Counted from the stretch's first letter, positions 40,208 to 50,516 are shown. The stretch: DNA of 57,155 bases from Hondaea fermentalgiana (GCA_014084085.1 NPFB01000092.1:23236-80390); one strand, 5' to 3'. Numbers and translations: made by a program. The notes: generated by a model from the sequence alone, not told the origin.

Positions 40208-41830
40208 TTACAGACGCGCGCCGAGCTGGTAGTCACCCTTGTCGAGGGAGCTGAGGTGGTGCCAGAAGCGGATGCAGTTTCCGGCCCAGTTGTTGATGAT
40301 GGTACCATCGGGGCGCTTGTACCAGCTGGTGCAGTTGGGATCCGCGAAGGTGGTCTGCTGGAGCTCGGACTGGAGGCGCTTCGTGTCCTCCTCGTACTTT
40401 TCCTCCTTGACCTCGATAGTGGCGGCACCGATATCGATCATGTAGCTGATGTGGCGCACGGCATAGTTGACCTGGGTCTCGACCATGAAGATGATGCTCG
40501 AGTGCGCCAGGTTGCTGCCGGGGCCATAGCAGAAGAAGAGGTTGGGGAAGTTGGGCACCGCCATGGACTTGAAGGCGCGCGGGTAGTCGTTGTCCTTGCT
40601 CCAGAAGTCCTGAAGCGCAAGACCGTCGCCATTGCGAATGTCGATCTGGCTCATGAAGGCCGAAGAGTAAAAGCCAGTGGCGTAGATAAGGACATCAGCC
40701 TCTTCCGTGGAGCCGTCCGAGTACTCGACTCCGGTCGGGGTGATGCGCTTGAGGCTCTTCTCAGCGCTGGTGATGAGATCGACATTGTCCCAGGAGAGCA
40801 TGGGGAACCAGTTCTCGGCAAGGGCGACGCGCTTGCATCCGATGCCGTACTCGGGGATGATCTTCTCGGCCGGGTACCTGTTCTCGCTGTCCCTCATCAT
40901 GCCGTTGGCGAAGGCATCGCGGCAGAAGGTGTAAAAGAGCGAGTTCGAGTTGCGGGTCTCGACGAGGTTGTAGAGGAGCTCGTTGAAGAGGAAGAAGAAG
41001 GAGCGGTAGGCCTTCATGGCGAAGGGGACGTACTCGAAGACGGCCTTTTGCGTGTCCGTGTACTCAAAGTCGTCCTTGGCGACGGCCCAGATGGGCGAGC
41101 GCTGGATGACGGTCATATGCTTGGCCTCCTTGGCCACGACAGGGAAGGCCTGAATAGCACTGGCGCCGGTGCCGATGCCAATGACGCGCTTGCCCTTCAT
41201 GTCGACGCTGTGGTCCCACTGCGTGGTGTGGAAGGAGACGCCCTTGAAGTCCTCGATGCCCGGGACGTTAGGGAGCTTGGGGATGCCGAGCTGGCCGGTG
41301 GCGGGCACGAAGAAGGTGAACTCGCTCTCCTTGGTGGAGCCATCGGCGTACTCGACCTTGATGTTCCAGCGCTTGGTGTCGTTGTTGAAGTGAGCGGACT
41401 TGATGGCGGCGCCAAAGTGGGTGTGCTTGGCGAGACCGTACTTGGCGGCGACCTCCTCAAAGTAGGCGAGAATTTCCTCGCGCTTGGCCCACTTGCGCGA
41501 CCAGTTGGAGCGCGGCTCGAAGGAAAACGAGTACAGGTGCGAGGGGACGTCGCATCCGCAGTCCGGGTAGTCGTTGTGGCGCCAGGTGCCGCCGAAGCCG
41601 TTGGACTTTTCGAAGATCTCGAAGGGGATGCCGGCCTCCATGAGCTTGATGGCTGCGCACATGCCGCTCATGCCTCCGCCCAGGATGGCCACCTTGACGC
41701 CCTGCACCTTGCACCTTTCGGCGCGCGTCGTCTTGTCCGAGTGCTTGACGTACTTGTTGTACAGCATCGCGCCCGCGCCCACCGCCGCCGCGGTCGCCAG
41801 CTTGCCCGGTCCCTTGCCTCCGCCCGACAT
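40208..41830 (-). CDS. Baeyer-Villiger-type flavin-containing monooxygenase, membrane-anchored
   Basis: This 540-residue class B flavoprotein monooxygenase uses FAD, NADPH and O2 to insert oxygen next to a carbonyl or to oxidise N/S centres. The N-terminal Rossmann motif GGGMSGM (51-57) binds FAD. FKGVSFHTTQW at 195-205 matches the FxGxxxHxxxW fingerprint of Baeyer-Villiger monooxygenases. GIGTGA at 218-223 is the NADPH-binding motif, and an ATGF segment (LIYATGFYSS) lies in the C-terminal half. A hydrophobic N-terminal stretch (LATAAAVGAGAMLYNKY, 11-27) could anchor it to a membrane. The frame is open upstream to 42568, but that portion is Arg-rich repeat translation; 41830 gives a normal start. 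Codon bias suggests strong expression. Substrate unknown. Confidence 0.9.
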   Translation of the reverse strand: MSGGGKGPGKLATAAAVGAGAMLYNKYVKHSDKTTRAERCKVQGVKVAILGGGMSGMCAAIKLMEAGIPFEIFEKSNGFGGTWRHNDYPDCGCDVPSHLYSFSFEPRSNWSRKWAKREEILAYFEEVAAKYGLAKHTHFGAAIKSAHFNNDTKRWNIKVEYADGSTKESEFTFFVPATGQLGIPKLPNVPGIEDFKGVSFHTTQWDHSVDMKGKRVIGIGTGASAIQAFPVVAKEAKHMTVIQRSPIWAVAKDDFEYTDTQKAVFEYVPFAMKAYRSFFFLFNELLYNLVETRNSNSLFYTFCRDAFANGMMRDSENRYPAEKIIPEYGIGCKRVALAENWFPMLSWDNVDLITSAEKSLKRITPTGVEYSDGSTEEADVLIYATGFYSSAFMSQIDIRNGDGLALQDFWSKDNDYPRAFKSMAVPNFPNLFFCYGPGSNLAHSSIIFMVETQVNYAVRHISYMIDIGAATIEVKEEKYEEDTKRLQSELQQTTFADPNCTSWYKRPDGTIINNWAGNCIRFWHHLSSLDKGDYQLGARL

Positions 41831-42682
41831 CGTCCTTGCTCGCTCTCCTTCCTTCGTTCCTGCGCGCTGCCTGCTCCTCTCTTCCCGCTGCTGCTCCGGC
41901 TCGGCTTCGGCTTCGGCTCCGGCTTCGGCTTCGGCTTCGAGTTCGCCTTCGAGTTCGAGTTCTGCTGCTCGCCGCCGCCGCGCTCGCTCCCGCCCTGCCT
42001 CTTCTCCTCCCTGCTGCTGTTTCCTGCTCCGTGCTCTGCAATATTCAGAATGCGGCGCGGCGGCGAGGGCGCCGTCCGTGCGCGCGGGCGGTCTAAGATA
42101 CCGCCGCAAGATACGCACGCGCGCCCGGGACGCCCGCGCCGCGTCCCCGGGGCAAGACTCGGAGAGGCTGCCTGCGCGCAGTCTGCAGCTGCTGCTGGCC
42201 GGCCTCGCGCTGCGATTCCCCGCGCAGCCTGAGCAAGCTGGCCGAGGCCAGCCGGTCGGCCTCCTGCGCGCGGGCGGGCAAAGTCGGCGCCCTCGCTTGC
42301 GTTTAGCTGTAGATTGGGTGAGTGAGTTCTTGGTTGGCCGGTTCGTTCGGTCGGTAGTTAGAGTTAGGTGTCGCCGGCGGCGTCTGACCGGGCTCGCTTT
42401 CTCAGGCGGTGGCGGCCGCCGGGCCAGCCTGGTGCTCGCGCCGGAAGCTACTGCCAGGACAGACATTTTGACAGGCCTACAGACAGACAGACAGTCAGAG
42501 ACACGCACGCACGCACGCATACACGCACGCACGCGCGGTGGGCTCTCGCTCTTGCTTGCCTCATTCACGCGGCTTCAGCAGCAGTGCAGCTCGCCCGGAG
42601 GATCCATGTCGCCGCCGCCGCGTCGGACTCGCCGCGCCTCTTCGATCTAGTTTTCGCCCGCTCAGTCCGCCAAACATTATCT

Positions 42683-42706
42683 TGCTTGCTTGCTTGCTTG
42701 CTTGCA
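42683..42706. repeat. (CTTG)n microsatellite
   Basis: Five to six CTTG units in gene-free DNA. Confidence 0.85.
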
Positions 42707-42919
42707 ATGCTTTGCATTTGCTGGCTGACCCACGATTCCTACGTCGCGAATCGCGCTTACCACTACGACGCGGCGAGCCTCGGGAAGCGCCTCTTTGCCA
42801 GTGTATAGGCTGGTCTCCCCGCCTCTCCGTCCGTGACCCCTGTATGTATGTATGCATACATTCATTCATACTATACAGACATACACACGCACATGCACTG
42901 CGAGCAAGTATGATGGCAT

Positions 42920-42945
42920 ACATGCATGCATGCATGCATGCATGC
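42920..42945. repeat. (ATGC)n microsatellite
   Basis: Self-complementary CATG/GCAT tetramers, about six units, in gene-free DNA. Confidence 0.85.
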
Positions 42946-44330
42946 ACAACCCGCTCGACGCCGCCGCCGCGCTCGATGCGGGCGTCGCCACTGACGGTGT
43001 CCGCGAACTCTTTCGGGCGCAAATATCATCGCGCAGCAGATACCATCATCATCGTCAGGCTTCTCGTAGCTCTTCAACGCACAGAGCGCCTTCCCTGCTT
43101 GCTTGCCTGCCTGCCCGCCTAACTTAACACATCTACAGCGCCGCCTCAGGCGGGCACTCGGTCGGTCGGTTCATCCTCGATCCGGGCTCCAACGCCTCTG
43201 CGGCTGGCTGGCTGCCAGGCTGCCCGGCTTGCCTCCGCTCGGTCACTGGCACGTCGCGATCACGATGCCAGCCAGCGAAGACCAGTTCATCGTGCCCCGC
43301 CCCCTCGCCCGTCGCGTACGATGCGCCGCGGGTCTCCTCCGTCGCGCCTCCCGGTTCACAACTCGAATTCCCTTCCTCGTTTCCTTCCTCCTGCCTCCTG
43401 GAATCCGCCCGCGCCGTGCGTCTGGCTGGCCGCCACGCGTGACCTCCCTCTCTACCGGAAAAGATACAGGCGCAAAAGATACTACAGGCGCTAAAGCTTC
43501 CCGGCGCCGCCGCCCACCCCGCCAGACACTCGAATCCCCAGCCGAAGCCACGCGATGCGATGCGAAGCCGCGCGGAGCCACGCGAAGCGATGCGAAGCCG
43601 CGCGGACCCAGCCGCGCGGGGCGAGCGGAGCGGGAATTCCGGGCGCGAGTCCGGCGGCGTCGCGCGGCCGCCGCCGGTCCGCATCTCGGCGCGGGGCGTC
43701 GACGGACCCGCCGGGTCACGACCGTCAGTCCTGCCGCAAAGACGCCCGGTCCAGCGCTGCCGCACCACCTGGCTGCCGACGCGGCGTGCTCGCTCTTCGA
43801 GCTGCTCTTCGAGCTGCAGCTGCTCTTCGAGCTGCTCTTCGCGTGCTTGAAGAGCAGCAGCAGCTGCAGCGTGCGGCCGTGCTGGTGCTCGGCGGCGGCC
43901 GAGGAGGGAAGAAGGTAAGGAAGGGAGGAAAGAAAGAACGAAAGAAGGGAAGAAAGACTGCGGCGAGCGTGCGAGCGCAGACCTGCACTTTGGAGGGTGT
44001 GCGCGCGAGGTTCCAAGAGCGCGCCTGTGGACCCGCCTGCCTGGCCACGGGCGGCGTGGACCTTCAAATGCAGGTCCAAGACAGCCAAGACAAGGCGAGA
44101 CGAGAGGAGACGAGACAAGACAAGACGACCAAGCGCCAGTGGACGACGATTGGCTCCTCGCGGACCGCACCGGTGCAAAAAGGATCGCGGTGGATCTTCG
44201 AAAAGATATACGCTGCTCGGTTCTCCCCTGCTCGGGTCCACGCGACGCAACTCTGCAGCTCGAACGTCATGCTCTCGTGCCTGCCTGGCAGGCGTGCCTC
44301 GCGACGACGAAAGGACGGAGCATATTTTAA

Positions 44331-44796
44331 TTAAGACTCCGAGAACGACCAAAGAGTTCCGACGACGCGCAGCGCAGATAGAGATAGATCTTCGCGCAGG
44401 AAGTCTGGGCCGGCGAGGTCTGGACTGGAAATTGATAAATGCCTGCCGCATGCCACACCCCGCGATCGTCCATTGATCAATCGATCCGTCGTGCGTGCAG
44501 CAGCGTTACCTTTTCTTTGGCATGAACCAGCCTCCGGCCGGCTGCGGCGCGCCGCTCGAGGCCGCTGACGACGCCGCGTCGATCGACGCTCCAATCAGCC
44601 AGGCGGGCACGCGGCCCCGCGGCAGCAGCGCGTGGATCTCCCGCGAAAAGAGTCGTCCGCCCCGCGCCGCTGCCGCTCGCGCGATGCGCCGACTGGGCCC
44701 GGCGGTGCGGGTTGAGGATGCGGATCTGACGGCGACGTTAGGCGAACTTCGAAGAGCGCGGTCCGTCGAGGTGGCCACACCTCTGTCACTGGCCAT
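44331..44796 (-). CDS. Tentative two-exon small protein gene, unknown function
   Basis: This is a proposed structure. Exon 1 is 44796-44510 (ATG at 44796), the intron is 44509-44425 (85 nt, donor AG|GTAACG, acceptor TTTCCAG), and exon 2 is 44424-44331 ending in TAA. The join keeps frame and gives 126 residues. The N-terminal part is Ser/Arg/Ala-rich and presequence-like. The join yields GGWFMPKKSPDLAGPDFLRE, followed by a short hydrophobic C-terminus (SALRVVGTLWSFSES). Support is the good splice consensus, frame preservation and a less Arg-rich second exon; I recognise no family. A shorter protein starting at the Met of FMPKK is an alternative, and the whole model may be chance. Confidence 0.25.
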
Positions 44797-45689
44797 TGCC
44801 ACGTGCGTGGATAGACAAAGCTGAGCCGAACGCACGTACGCGCCCAGCTTGGACACGCACGTAGGCGGGCGGGAATTCGAGCGAAGAGCGATTTCGAGAC
44901 CTTCAAAATTGTCGCGGTCGAGAAGATCGATGTTGAGGGGAGAAATTGGGCTTGCGAGCAGTGTAGGCCGGTGGGGCTTGGGCGATAAAGCTCGAAGCGC
45001 TAAATGGTGAACGGATGTAGTCCGCGAGGGAGAGAAAAGAGGTTCGTTCCCCGCAGGGCAGACTTGGTCCCGCCTTACTTGTGAACCGAGTCAGTCAGCA
45101 GTGGACCTTTTAGAAGAGGAATTCTAGAAGAGGAAAGATATTGCTGACTTGCAATTCTGTTGTTGGGTGTTGTATTTATTATAAACGTCCTAGACAAGGC
45201 TAGAGCCGTGATTTCTGAGTGGTGAACTTTGCTCGCGGCAATGGACCCATCGTAGTACAATCGTAAACACCGCACCATCCATCAGTACTCTCTACTTGTT
45301 TTTGGAAATTCAATTTTTCATTATCTGTTGCTGTTCATTTTCTTTCACTGAGCCATTTGCACATCATCATTATCGAAACAAGCAAGCCTCAACTGCACGC
45401 AATCAAGTCAAAGAATTAGGCCTAGGTTTGTGGCGAGTGACGGGCGCTCTCAAAAAAAAAAAAAAGGACCACCCGGTTAGGTTCAAAATGGTATCCGGTT
45501 AGGTTTGTTGTATCGGAGAGGGACGCGGGGCAAAAGTCCGGCAAAAGCTCGTCGTCAAAGTCGCAGTCCTCGCGCAGAGCGAGACGAAGGGCAGGAGAGC
45601 TTTTCGCTTGCGAGGAGAAAGACTCGGAAGGAGACGCGGACGACGGTCACTTCGCCGCGACGTCTGCTTCTTTCTTACAGACAAAGACC
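44797..45689. other. Intergenic region upstream of Cox23-like gene
   Basis: No gene seen. It contains a 14-A run (45452-45465), and CCGGTTAGGTT twice (45473-45483 and 45495-45505). A pyrimidine tract ending TTTCTTACAG at 45671-45680, nine bases before the start codon, could be a 3' splice site of a leader intron. Confidence 0.45.
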
Positions 45690-45962
45690 ATGACCAAGGC
45701 CGCAGAGAGCGTCGCGGACGCGCAAAAGAAATCGGAGGATAGCGTGCGGCTCTTGAGCGCAGGCACCAACGCGGAGAAGAACGAGGGTATTCCTTCGTGC
45801 GAAGAAGAACACAAGAACTCGCTCAAATGCATCGAGAAGAACTACAGCAACAAGCAGGTTTGTAGGCCTCTCTTTGACGCGTACAAGAACTGCAAAAAGG
45901 CGCGCACAGAGGCGCGCCTTCTCCGAAACAATGGTGGCAAGAAAGCTACGCTCTGGGATTAG
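45690..45962 (+). CDS. COX23: Twin CX9C (CHCH) protein, Cox23/CHCHD7-like
   Basis: This 90-residue protein carries two CX9C motifs, CEEEHKNSLKC and CRPLFDAYKNC. This is the coiled-coil-helix-coiled-coil-helix fold whose members are oxidised by Mia40/Erv1 in the mitochondrial intermembrane space. Spacing and flanking residues (KCIEKN before the second motif, FDAYKNCKKAR within and after it) fit the Cox23/CHCHD7 group, needed for cytochrome c oxidase assembly. There is no cleavable presequence, as usual for Mia40 substrates. The ATG at 45690 is the only Met before the motifs. Assignment to Cox23 rather than another small CHCH protein is moderately sure. Confidence 0.8.
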   Translation: MTKAAESVADAQKKSEDSVRLLSAGTNAEKNEGIPSCEEEHKNSLKCIEKNYSNKQVCRPLFDAYKNCKKARTEARLLRNNGGKKATLWD

Positions 45963-46416
45963 CTTATGCGTGAGCTTTGTGCACGAAACAGACTCTCGAA
46001 GCCGCCTTTGAGAAGATAGACGCTCGCGTTGCGCTGATATTACTACCAACGTCGACCTTCTCTTGATGGCGCTCTTTTCCCTCCTTTGTATTCCGGTCCG
46101 AGAATGGCCGTCGTCCAGATACACATCTTTCCTTTCGTTCTTCACCATGAACTGACATATGTCGTCGCTTGCTCGCACCGCCGTAACGCCGTATTTGTGG
46201 ATTTCTCGGAATGGGGGAAAGGGATAGCGGTGCAATCCATGAACAGCACTTTGATTACGGCGTGGAGGCAAGACGACATTCGGCGCAAACATGTGCACGC
46301 ATGCAGTTCAAGCGTAGTGTTTGCCTGCACTCAGTGGATGCAAGGTTCTCGTCAAGACGCTGCGTACGACAGAACATGATTCTCTATCATAACTCACAAC
46401 AAAAGCCAGTAAAAAG
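45963..46416. other. Intergenic region between Cox23-like and kinase genes
   Basis: A convergent 3' region of more AT-rich, unremarkable sequence. No gene seen. Confidence 0.5.
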
Positions 46417-46551
46417 AAAAGCACAAAATGAATGCATTCTTGACACGATTTTGAAAACGCTACTGAGCTCGACGGCGCCTTGTTGGAAGCGAATTTTTGG
46501 CGTTGAAATCTGAATCAAGACTGTATGGATCTCCGTGGAAGCAGATTTGCC
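46417..46551 (-). pseudogene. Decayed partial duplicate of the kinase 3' end
   Basis: This segment is a degenerate direct copy of about 46560-46712, the last codons and 3' flank of the adjacent kinase gene. On the minus strand it still reads SASTEIHTVLIQ and RFQQGAVEL, against SASTEVNTVLIE and RFQQGVGKL in the gene. The spacing between those blocks is shortened, and the stop codon position of the gene is lost (gene ...FKNAMN-stop). Shared flank includes AAAAGCACAAAA. A local tandem duplication that then drifted is the simplest reading. Confidence 0.75.
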
Positions 46552-46576
46552 ACTGCAAAAAGCACAAAACAAAATT

Positions 46577-47812
46577 TTAATTCATGGCATTCTTGAAACG
46601 ATTAATGCTAATGAGCTTGCCGACGCCTTGCTGGAAGCGACGTTTGGCGTTGAACTCCTTGAGCGTCTCGATGAGCACCGTGTTAACCTCCGTCGAAGCA
46701 GATTCTCCGGTAATCCATGGGTGCTCGAGAGCCTGCTCGGTCGTGAGACGCCGATCGGGATTCTTTTGCAAGAGGCCGCGCACGAGATCCTTTGCAGAAT
46801 CAGAAATGCGGTCCCAGTATGGCGAAGGAAAATCATACGAGGCTGCCTTGATGGCCTCGAACATTTCAGCATCGTTCTCGGCATAAAAGGGCGGGAAACC
46901 GCAGAGCAAAATGTACACAATGACGCCGACGCTCCACATGTCGACCTGCTTGCCGTAGCCTTGCAAAAGAAGGACCTCCGGAGCCACGTAACCAGGGGTT
47001 CCGCATGCGGTGTGCAGCAGTTCGCCGTCCGTAATGAACTTGGACAGCCCAAAGTCAGCAATCTTGATCTCGGCATTTGGGCTGCGGTCCGTGTAGAGAA
47101 GATTTTCCGGCTTGAGGTCGCGATGCACGATGCCGAGACTGTGCAGATAGCCAATAGCACCGATAATACTTCGTGAAAGGTCCGAGGCATCCTTTTCGCT
47201 AAAAGTTCCATTTTCCACGATGCGATCAAAGAGCTCTCCGCCGTCGAGGACGTCCATGATGAGGTAGAGCTTTTTGCGCGTCTCAAAGATCTCTTTCATG
47301 TTGATGACATTGATGTGGTCGACCTGTTTGAGGATGGAAATCTCTGTGAGAAGGGCCTCGCGATTCTCCTGGAGTGTAGCTTTGTCGATAATCTTGATGG
47401 CGTACGCTTGGCCCGTTCGCTTGAGCACGCCGAGCTTGACCGTGGCAAAGGTGCCTGCACCGAGTTCGCGTTTGATATCGTAGAGGTCACGAATTGTCAT
47501 TTTGCTTGCCTGCGTGATAGCCGCGACCCACTCAGCAGTCTCGTCTGCGGAGTTGGCGCGCAATAGGTACGATCGGCTGCAAGCGATGAGCTCAAAGACG
47601 TTGTCGCAGTCCACTTTGCCGCCCTTTTCGACCGTGGAGACTGTGGACCCTTCGAGAGGAATCACGCCGTCCGGCCTCTGATCACCCTCCTTTTTGAAAT
47701 AGTGCATGAAGTTGTCCTTGATCGAAAAGTACCGCTCCTTCCACTCTTTGCCTTTGTGTCCAAGCGCTTGCAGAGGCCCTGCCTGGCCATCGTCGCCGTG
47801 GAGGCGACCCAT
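46577..47812 (-). CDS. PH-domain CaM-kinase-like Ser/Thr protein kinase
   Basis: This 411-residue kinase has an N-terminal PH domain at about residues 17-105 (HKGKEWKERYFSIKDNFMHYF.. to ETAEWVAAI) and a CAMK-group kinase domain at about 112-372. Kinase motifs: Gly-loop GAGTFATVKLG, Lys in YAIKIID, HRDLKPEN, DFGLS, GTPGYVAPE. All catalytic residues are present. The PH domain suggests recruitment to phosphoinositide membranes. The short C-terminal tail (RRFQQGVGKLISINRFK) is basic and amphipathic, and could be an autoinhibitory/calmodulin-binding segment as in CaMKI-like kinases, though that is inference. The ATG at 47812 is the first Met before the PH domain. A decayed copy of the last codons lies just downstream at 46417-46551. 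Confidence 0.9.
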   Translation of the reverse strand: MGRLHGDDGQAGPLQALGHKGKEWKERYFSIKDNFMHYFKKEGDQRPDGVIPLEGSTVSTVEKGGKVDCDNVFELIACSRSYLLRANSADETAEWVAAITQASKMTIRDLYDIKRELGAGTFATVKLGVLKRTGQAYAIKIIDKATLQENREALLTEISILKQVDHINVINMKEIFETRKKLYLIMDVLDGGELFDRIVENGTFSEKDASDLSRSIIGAIGYLHSLGIVHRDLKPENLLYTDRSPNAEIKIADFGLSKFITDGELLHTACGTPGYVAPEVLLLQGYGKQVDMWSVGVIVYILLCGFPPFYAENDAEMFEAIKAASYDFPSPYWDRISDSAKDLVRGLLQKNPDRRLTTEQALEHPWITGESASTEVNTVLIETLKEFNAKRRFQQGVGKLISINRFKNAMN

Positions 47813-48059
47813 GCTCGCGCTGCGAGCTTACGTTCTTGAGCTGCACCTCCTGCCTGCCTGCCTGCCTGGCTGACGCGAGCGATGCGCGCCGGACACACGC
47901 GCTATTTTGTGCAATGCTTTGCTTTGCTATGCTATGCTCTGCTTTGCCTCGTCACCGCTTGGATGGCTCCTCTCGGACACTTTGCGCGAGCAAAGGTCTC
48001 CAAGAATCCGTAGCGCGAGCCACCGCGCGCAGCGGTGTGATGTGGCAGCACCCAATCTG

Positions 48060-48130
48060 CCGGCTTGATTTGGCTTGGTTTGGCTTGCCTTGGCTCGGCT
48101 TGCCTTGGCTCGGCTTGGCTCGGCTTGGCC
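48060..48130. repeat. (CTTGG)n-type degenerate pentanucleotide repeat
   Basis: GGCTT/GGCTC pentamers about fourteen times in tandem, upstream of the kinase on its promoter side. Confidence 0.8.
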
Positions 48131-49210
48131 TCGTTGTTGACTTTGGACTTCTAGCTTATATCTGTATTCTTTTGCTCTGCTGTGCTCTGGTGCGCTCGCT
48201 GGCTGCTGGACGGTGTGTACGCTTTTTCGCGCTTGGGTCGACTTTTCCTTCAGTTTGATTTGATTGCTGATTTCTCTCTACACGCTCGCAAGTTCGAAGC
48301 TGGCAGAACGAACGACTGAACGAACACCCGCCCACCCACCCACGTGAAAAAATAATAGGCCCGCGTCAAAGGTGTGCGCGCGCTCGCCACGTTCACAAAG
48401 GAAAAGAAGCTCGTCTCTTGTTGCGACGCTCACGATGTAAAATCCATCCATCCAATCAACCCTTTTCACCAACCTTCGGATTAGTCGGTTACGCAGCTTT
48501 TGACGCTCGCCAGCGACGGCCCCACGGCTCGTTCGCTCGCTTACTTACTTTCCCCTGACACCATTTGTCCTCGTTGCAACGGCGTCAAGCACAACTGCTC
48601 CCCCCGTCGCAAACGTAACCTTGCCCTCCTTCGTCTCTCCGACTCTCCCTCTTTCTGACAAGGAAAATGGAAAACAGCTCGCCAACGTGAGCTCGAACAA
48701 AGCTCCACGTCCTGCAGAGATCCGTTGACCTGCGCAACCCCAAATCGCTCGCTGACCCGGCGGGAATCCGGGGAGTCTTCGAGCACGGCGGAGACCTGGC
48801 TGCTGCAGCTGCTGCTGCTGCACGTGCAGAAAAGGCGCGGGCGGTCCAGCGGCGGGCCGCAGAGGGTGCGCTTGCACGCGCACGCGCACACCGCGCGGTC
48901 GCGATGTTCGCGCGCAGCCCTCGTCCGGGACGGTATGTACGTATGTACATACGTGCGCAGCTCGCCTCGCCTCGCCCGCTCGGGACGTGCAGGATGCGAC
49001 CGCACGTGCTGCGCGCTTTGTCCCAGCCCCGCCCAGCGCAGCACAGCACAGCGCAGCCTGGCAACCCAAGGCAGCTGCAGCACCGCTGGCAGAGGCTGCG
49101 CTGTCCTGGGCGCTCCTCCTCCGTACGCGCTCAGCCTGCGCAGGCGCTCGAGGGCTCGGAGCGAGACGAGGCCGTGCGCTTGACGTAAAAGAGCGACGAG
49201 TTCCTGCAGG

Positions 49211-49251
49211 GAGAAGAAGAAGAAGAAGAAGAAGAAGAAGAAGAAGAAGAA
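49211..49251. repeat. (GAA)n trinucleotide repeat
   Basis: About thirteen perfect GAA/AGA units. Pure purine on one strand, so triplex formation is possible in principle. Confidence 0.9.
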
Positions 49252-50273
49252 CTCCTTCCTTCGTCGTCTTCACAATCCGTCACCCAAGGTCACGCCTGCT
49301 GCAGTCGCTCGCAGCGCAGCGCAGCGTGAACCCGCGAGGAAAGCCGTCACCATCATCATCAGCTCCTCCGGCGAGGAGCGGAGAAGGGAAAAAGGAGAGA
49401 AAGGCCCGTCCCTGCCCGTTCTGGGCTGCGCTACTGCGCTATGTAGGATATTCTGCTCGTCGCCGCGCTCGCAGCCGTCCATTTCGGGAACAAGCGCTCG
49501 CCGACGCAGCGTCATCGCGCCCGGCGCCGCCTCCGGAGCCGCCCTTGCCCGTCCGCGCATGCATGCATGCTCGCACCGCACGCACGAATGCGCGGCTCCA
49601 CGACCGGACGCGAGCGCAGGCGCGGCCGGAGGACGAGGAGTGAGAGCCCCGGCCTTGGTGGCCGGCCAGGCACGCGAGGTGTGCGTGAAGCCAAAAACCG
49701 AGGCGGGTGAGCAAAACACAACAGGCTCGGGTAGCTTGGACTTCATTCACGTTGGGCTTGACAGGATATGGAGTTGCGAAGGAATGAATGACCATGATGG
49801 GACGGGGTTGAGGATGAGAGTGAGGAGAAGGAGGACGAGCACGAGAAGGAGGGCGAGGACGAGAAGGAGGGCGAGGAGGAGGGGACGAGGACGAGGCCAG
49901 CAACAGCAACTCAAATGCATTTCACGTGGAGCAGACAGATTCTGGCTGAATTGACTGCATGCTACCAACCAGCACTGCAGAGCGCGCAGGACAAGACGGG
50001 CCAGATGAGGCGCCCCTGGAACTTGGAGCAGGACGGCGGCCTGGCCAACTACCAAGCAAGGAAGCAAGCAATGGCGAAGAAGCAGCCGCAGCAGCAAAAG
50101 GAAAGAACTGCTGCAGTGTCTGCAGGGAAGGAAGACGGCAGCCGCCAGCCACCAGTCGCGGCTCTCAAGAGGGGATGGAGGAGGAAAAGGAAGATGGTAT
50201 AAGGGGACGCGAGGCGTGCTGCTCTTCTAGCTCGCGACGGCGACTGCGGCTCGACCGACCAGGCGTCGTGGTC

Positions 50274-50335
50274 GACTCTATTCGACTCTATTCGCCCCGA
50301 CTCGACTCGACTCGACTCGACTCTGTTCGACTCGA
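50274..50335. repeat. ACTCG-family pentanucleotide repeat
   Basis: GACTC/TTCGA pentamers in tandem, related to the palindromic ACTCG array at 1389-1418. Confidence 0.8.
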
Positions 50336-50487
50336 CTTGGCGTGGCTTGGCTTGACTTTGTTATTACGATTCGACTTGGCTTGACGTAAAAGTTGACGTA
50401 TAAGATTCCACGCGACCTGGTTGATTGCTTCTTACGACACTTGTTCTCTTGCCATCGGTCGTGCCCGTTTAGCTGCGTGCACTGATC

Positions 50488-50516
50488 CGATCCCTCCCTC
50501 CCTCCCTCCCTCCCTG
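50488..50516. repeat. (CCCT)n microsatellite
   Basis: About seven CCCT units in gene-free DNA. Confidence 0.85.

Larger units (their letters stand above)
41831..44330. other. Gene-free GC-rich upstream region
   Basis: The promoter/leader of the monooxygenase (minus strand) contains degenerate GGCTTC/GAGTTC hexamer repeats (41898-41965). Further along are CACG repeats (42502-42536), CTTG repeats (42683-42706), TATG/ATGC repeats (42842-42945), duplicated GCGATGCGAAGCCGCGCGG blocks (43545-43610), a CTCTTCGAGCTG-repeat (43795-43840) and GACAAGAC/GAGAC runs (44080-44130). Frames up to 400 codons here are repeat translations. No supported gene. Confidence 0.5.

Noticed and set aside
40163..42232. 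689-codon plus-strand frame opposite the flavin monooxygenase
   Set aside because: Shadow of a codon-biased gene; Val/Leu/Gly/Asp-rich with no motif, while the minus strand has FAD, NADPH and Baeyer-Villiger motifs in order.
43133..44170. 345-codon minus-strand frame
   Set aside because: Driven by CTCTTCGAGCTG and GCGATGCGAAGC repeats; other frames in the same stretch are equally open and no domain is visible.
49915..50202. 95-codon plus-strand frame
   Set aside because: Has an ATG and stop but no motif, sits among repeats, and nothing else supports it.
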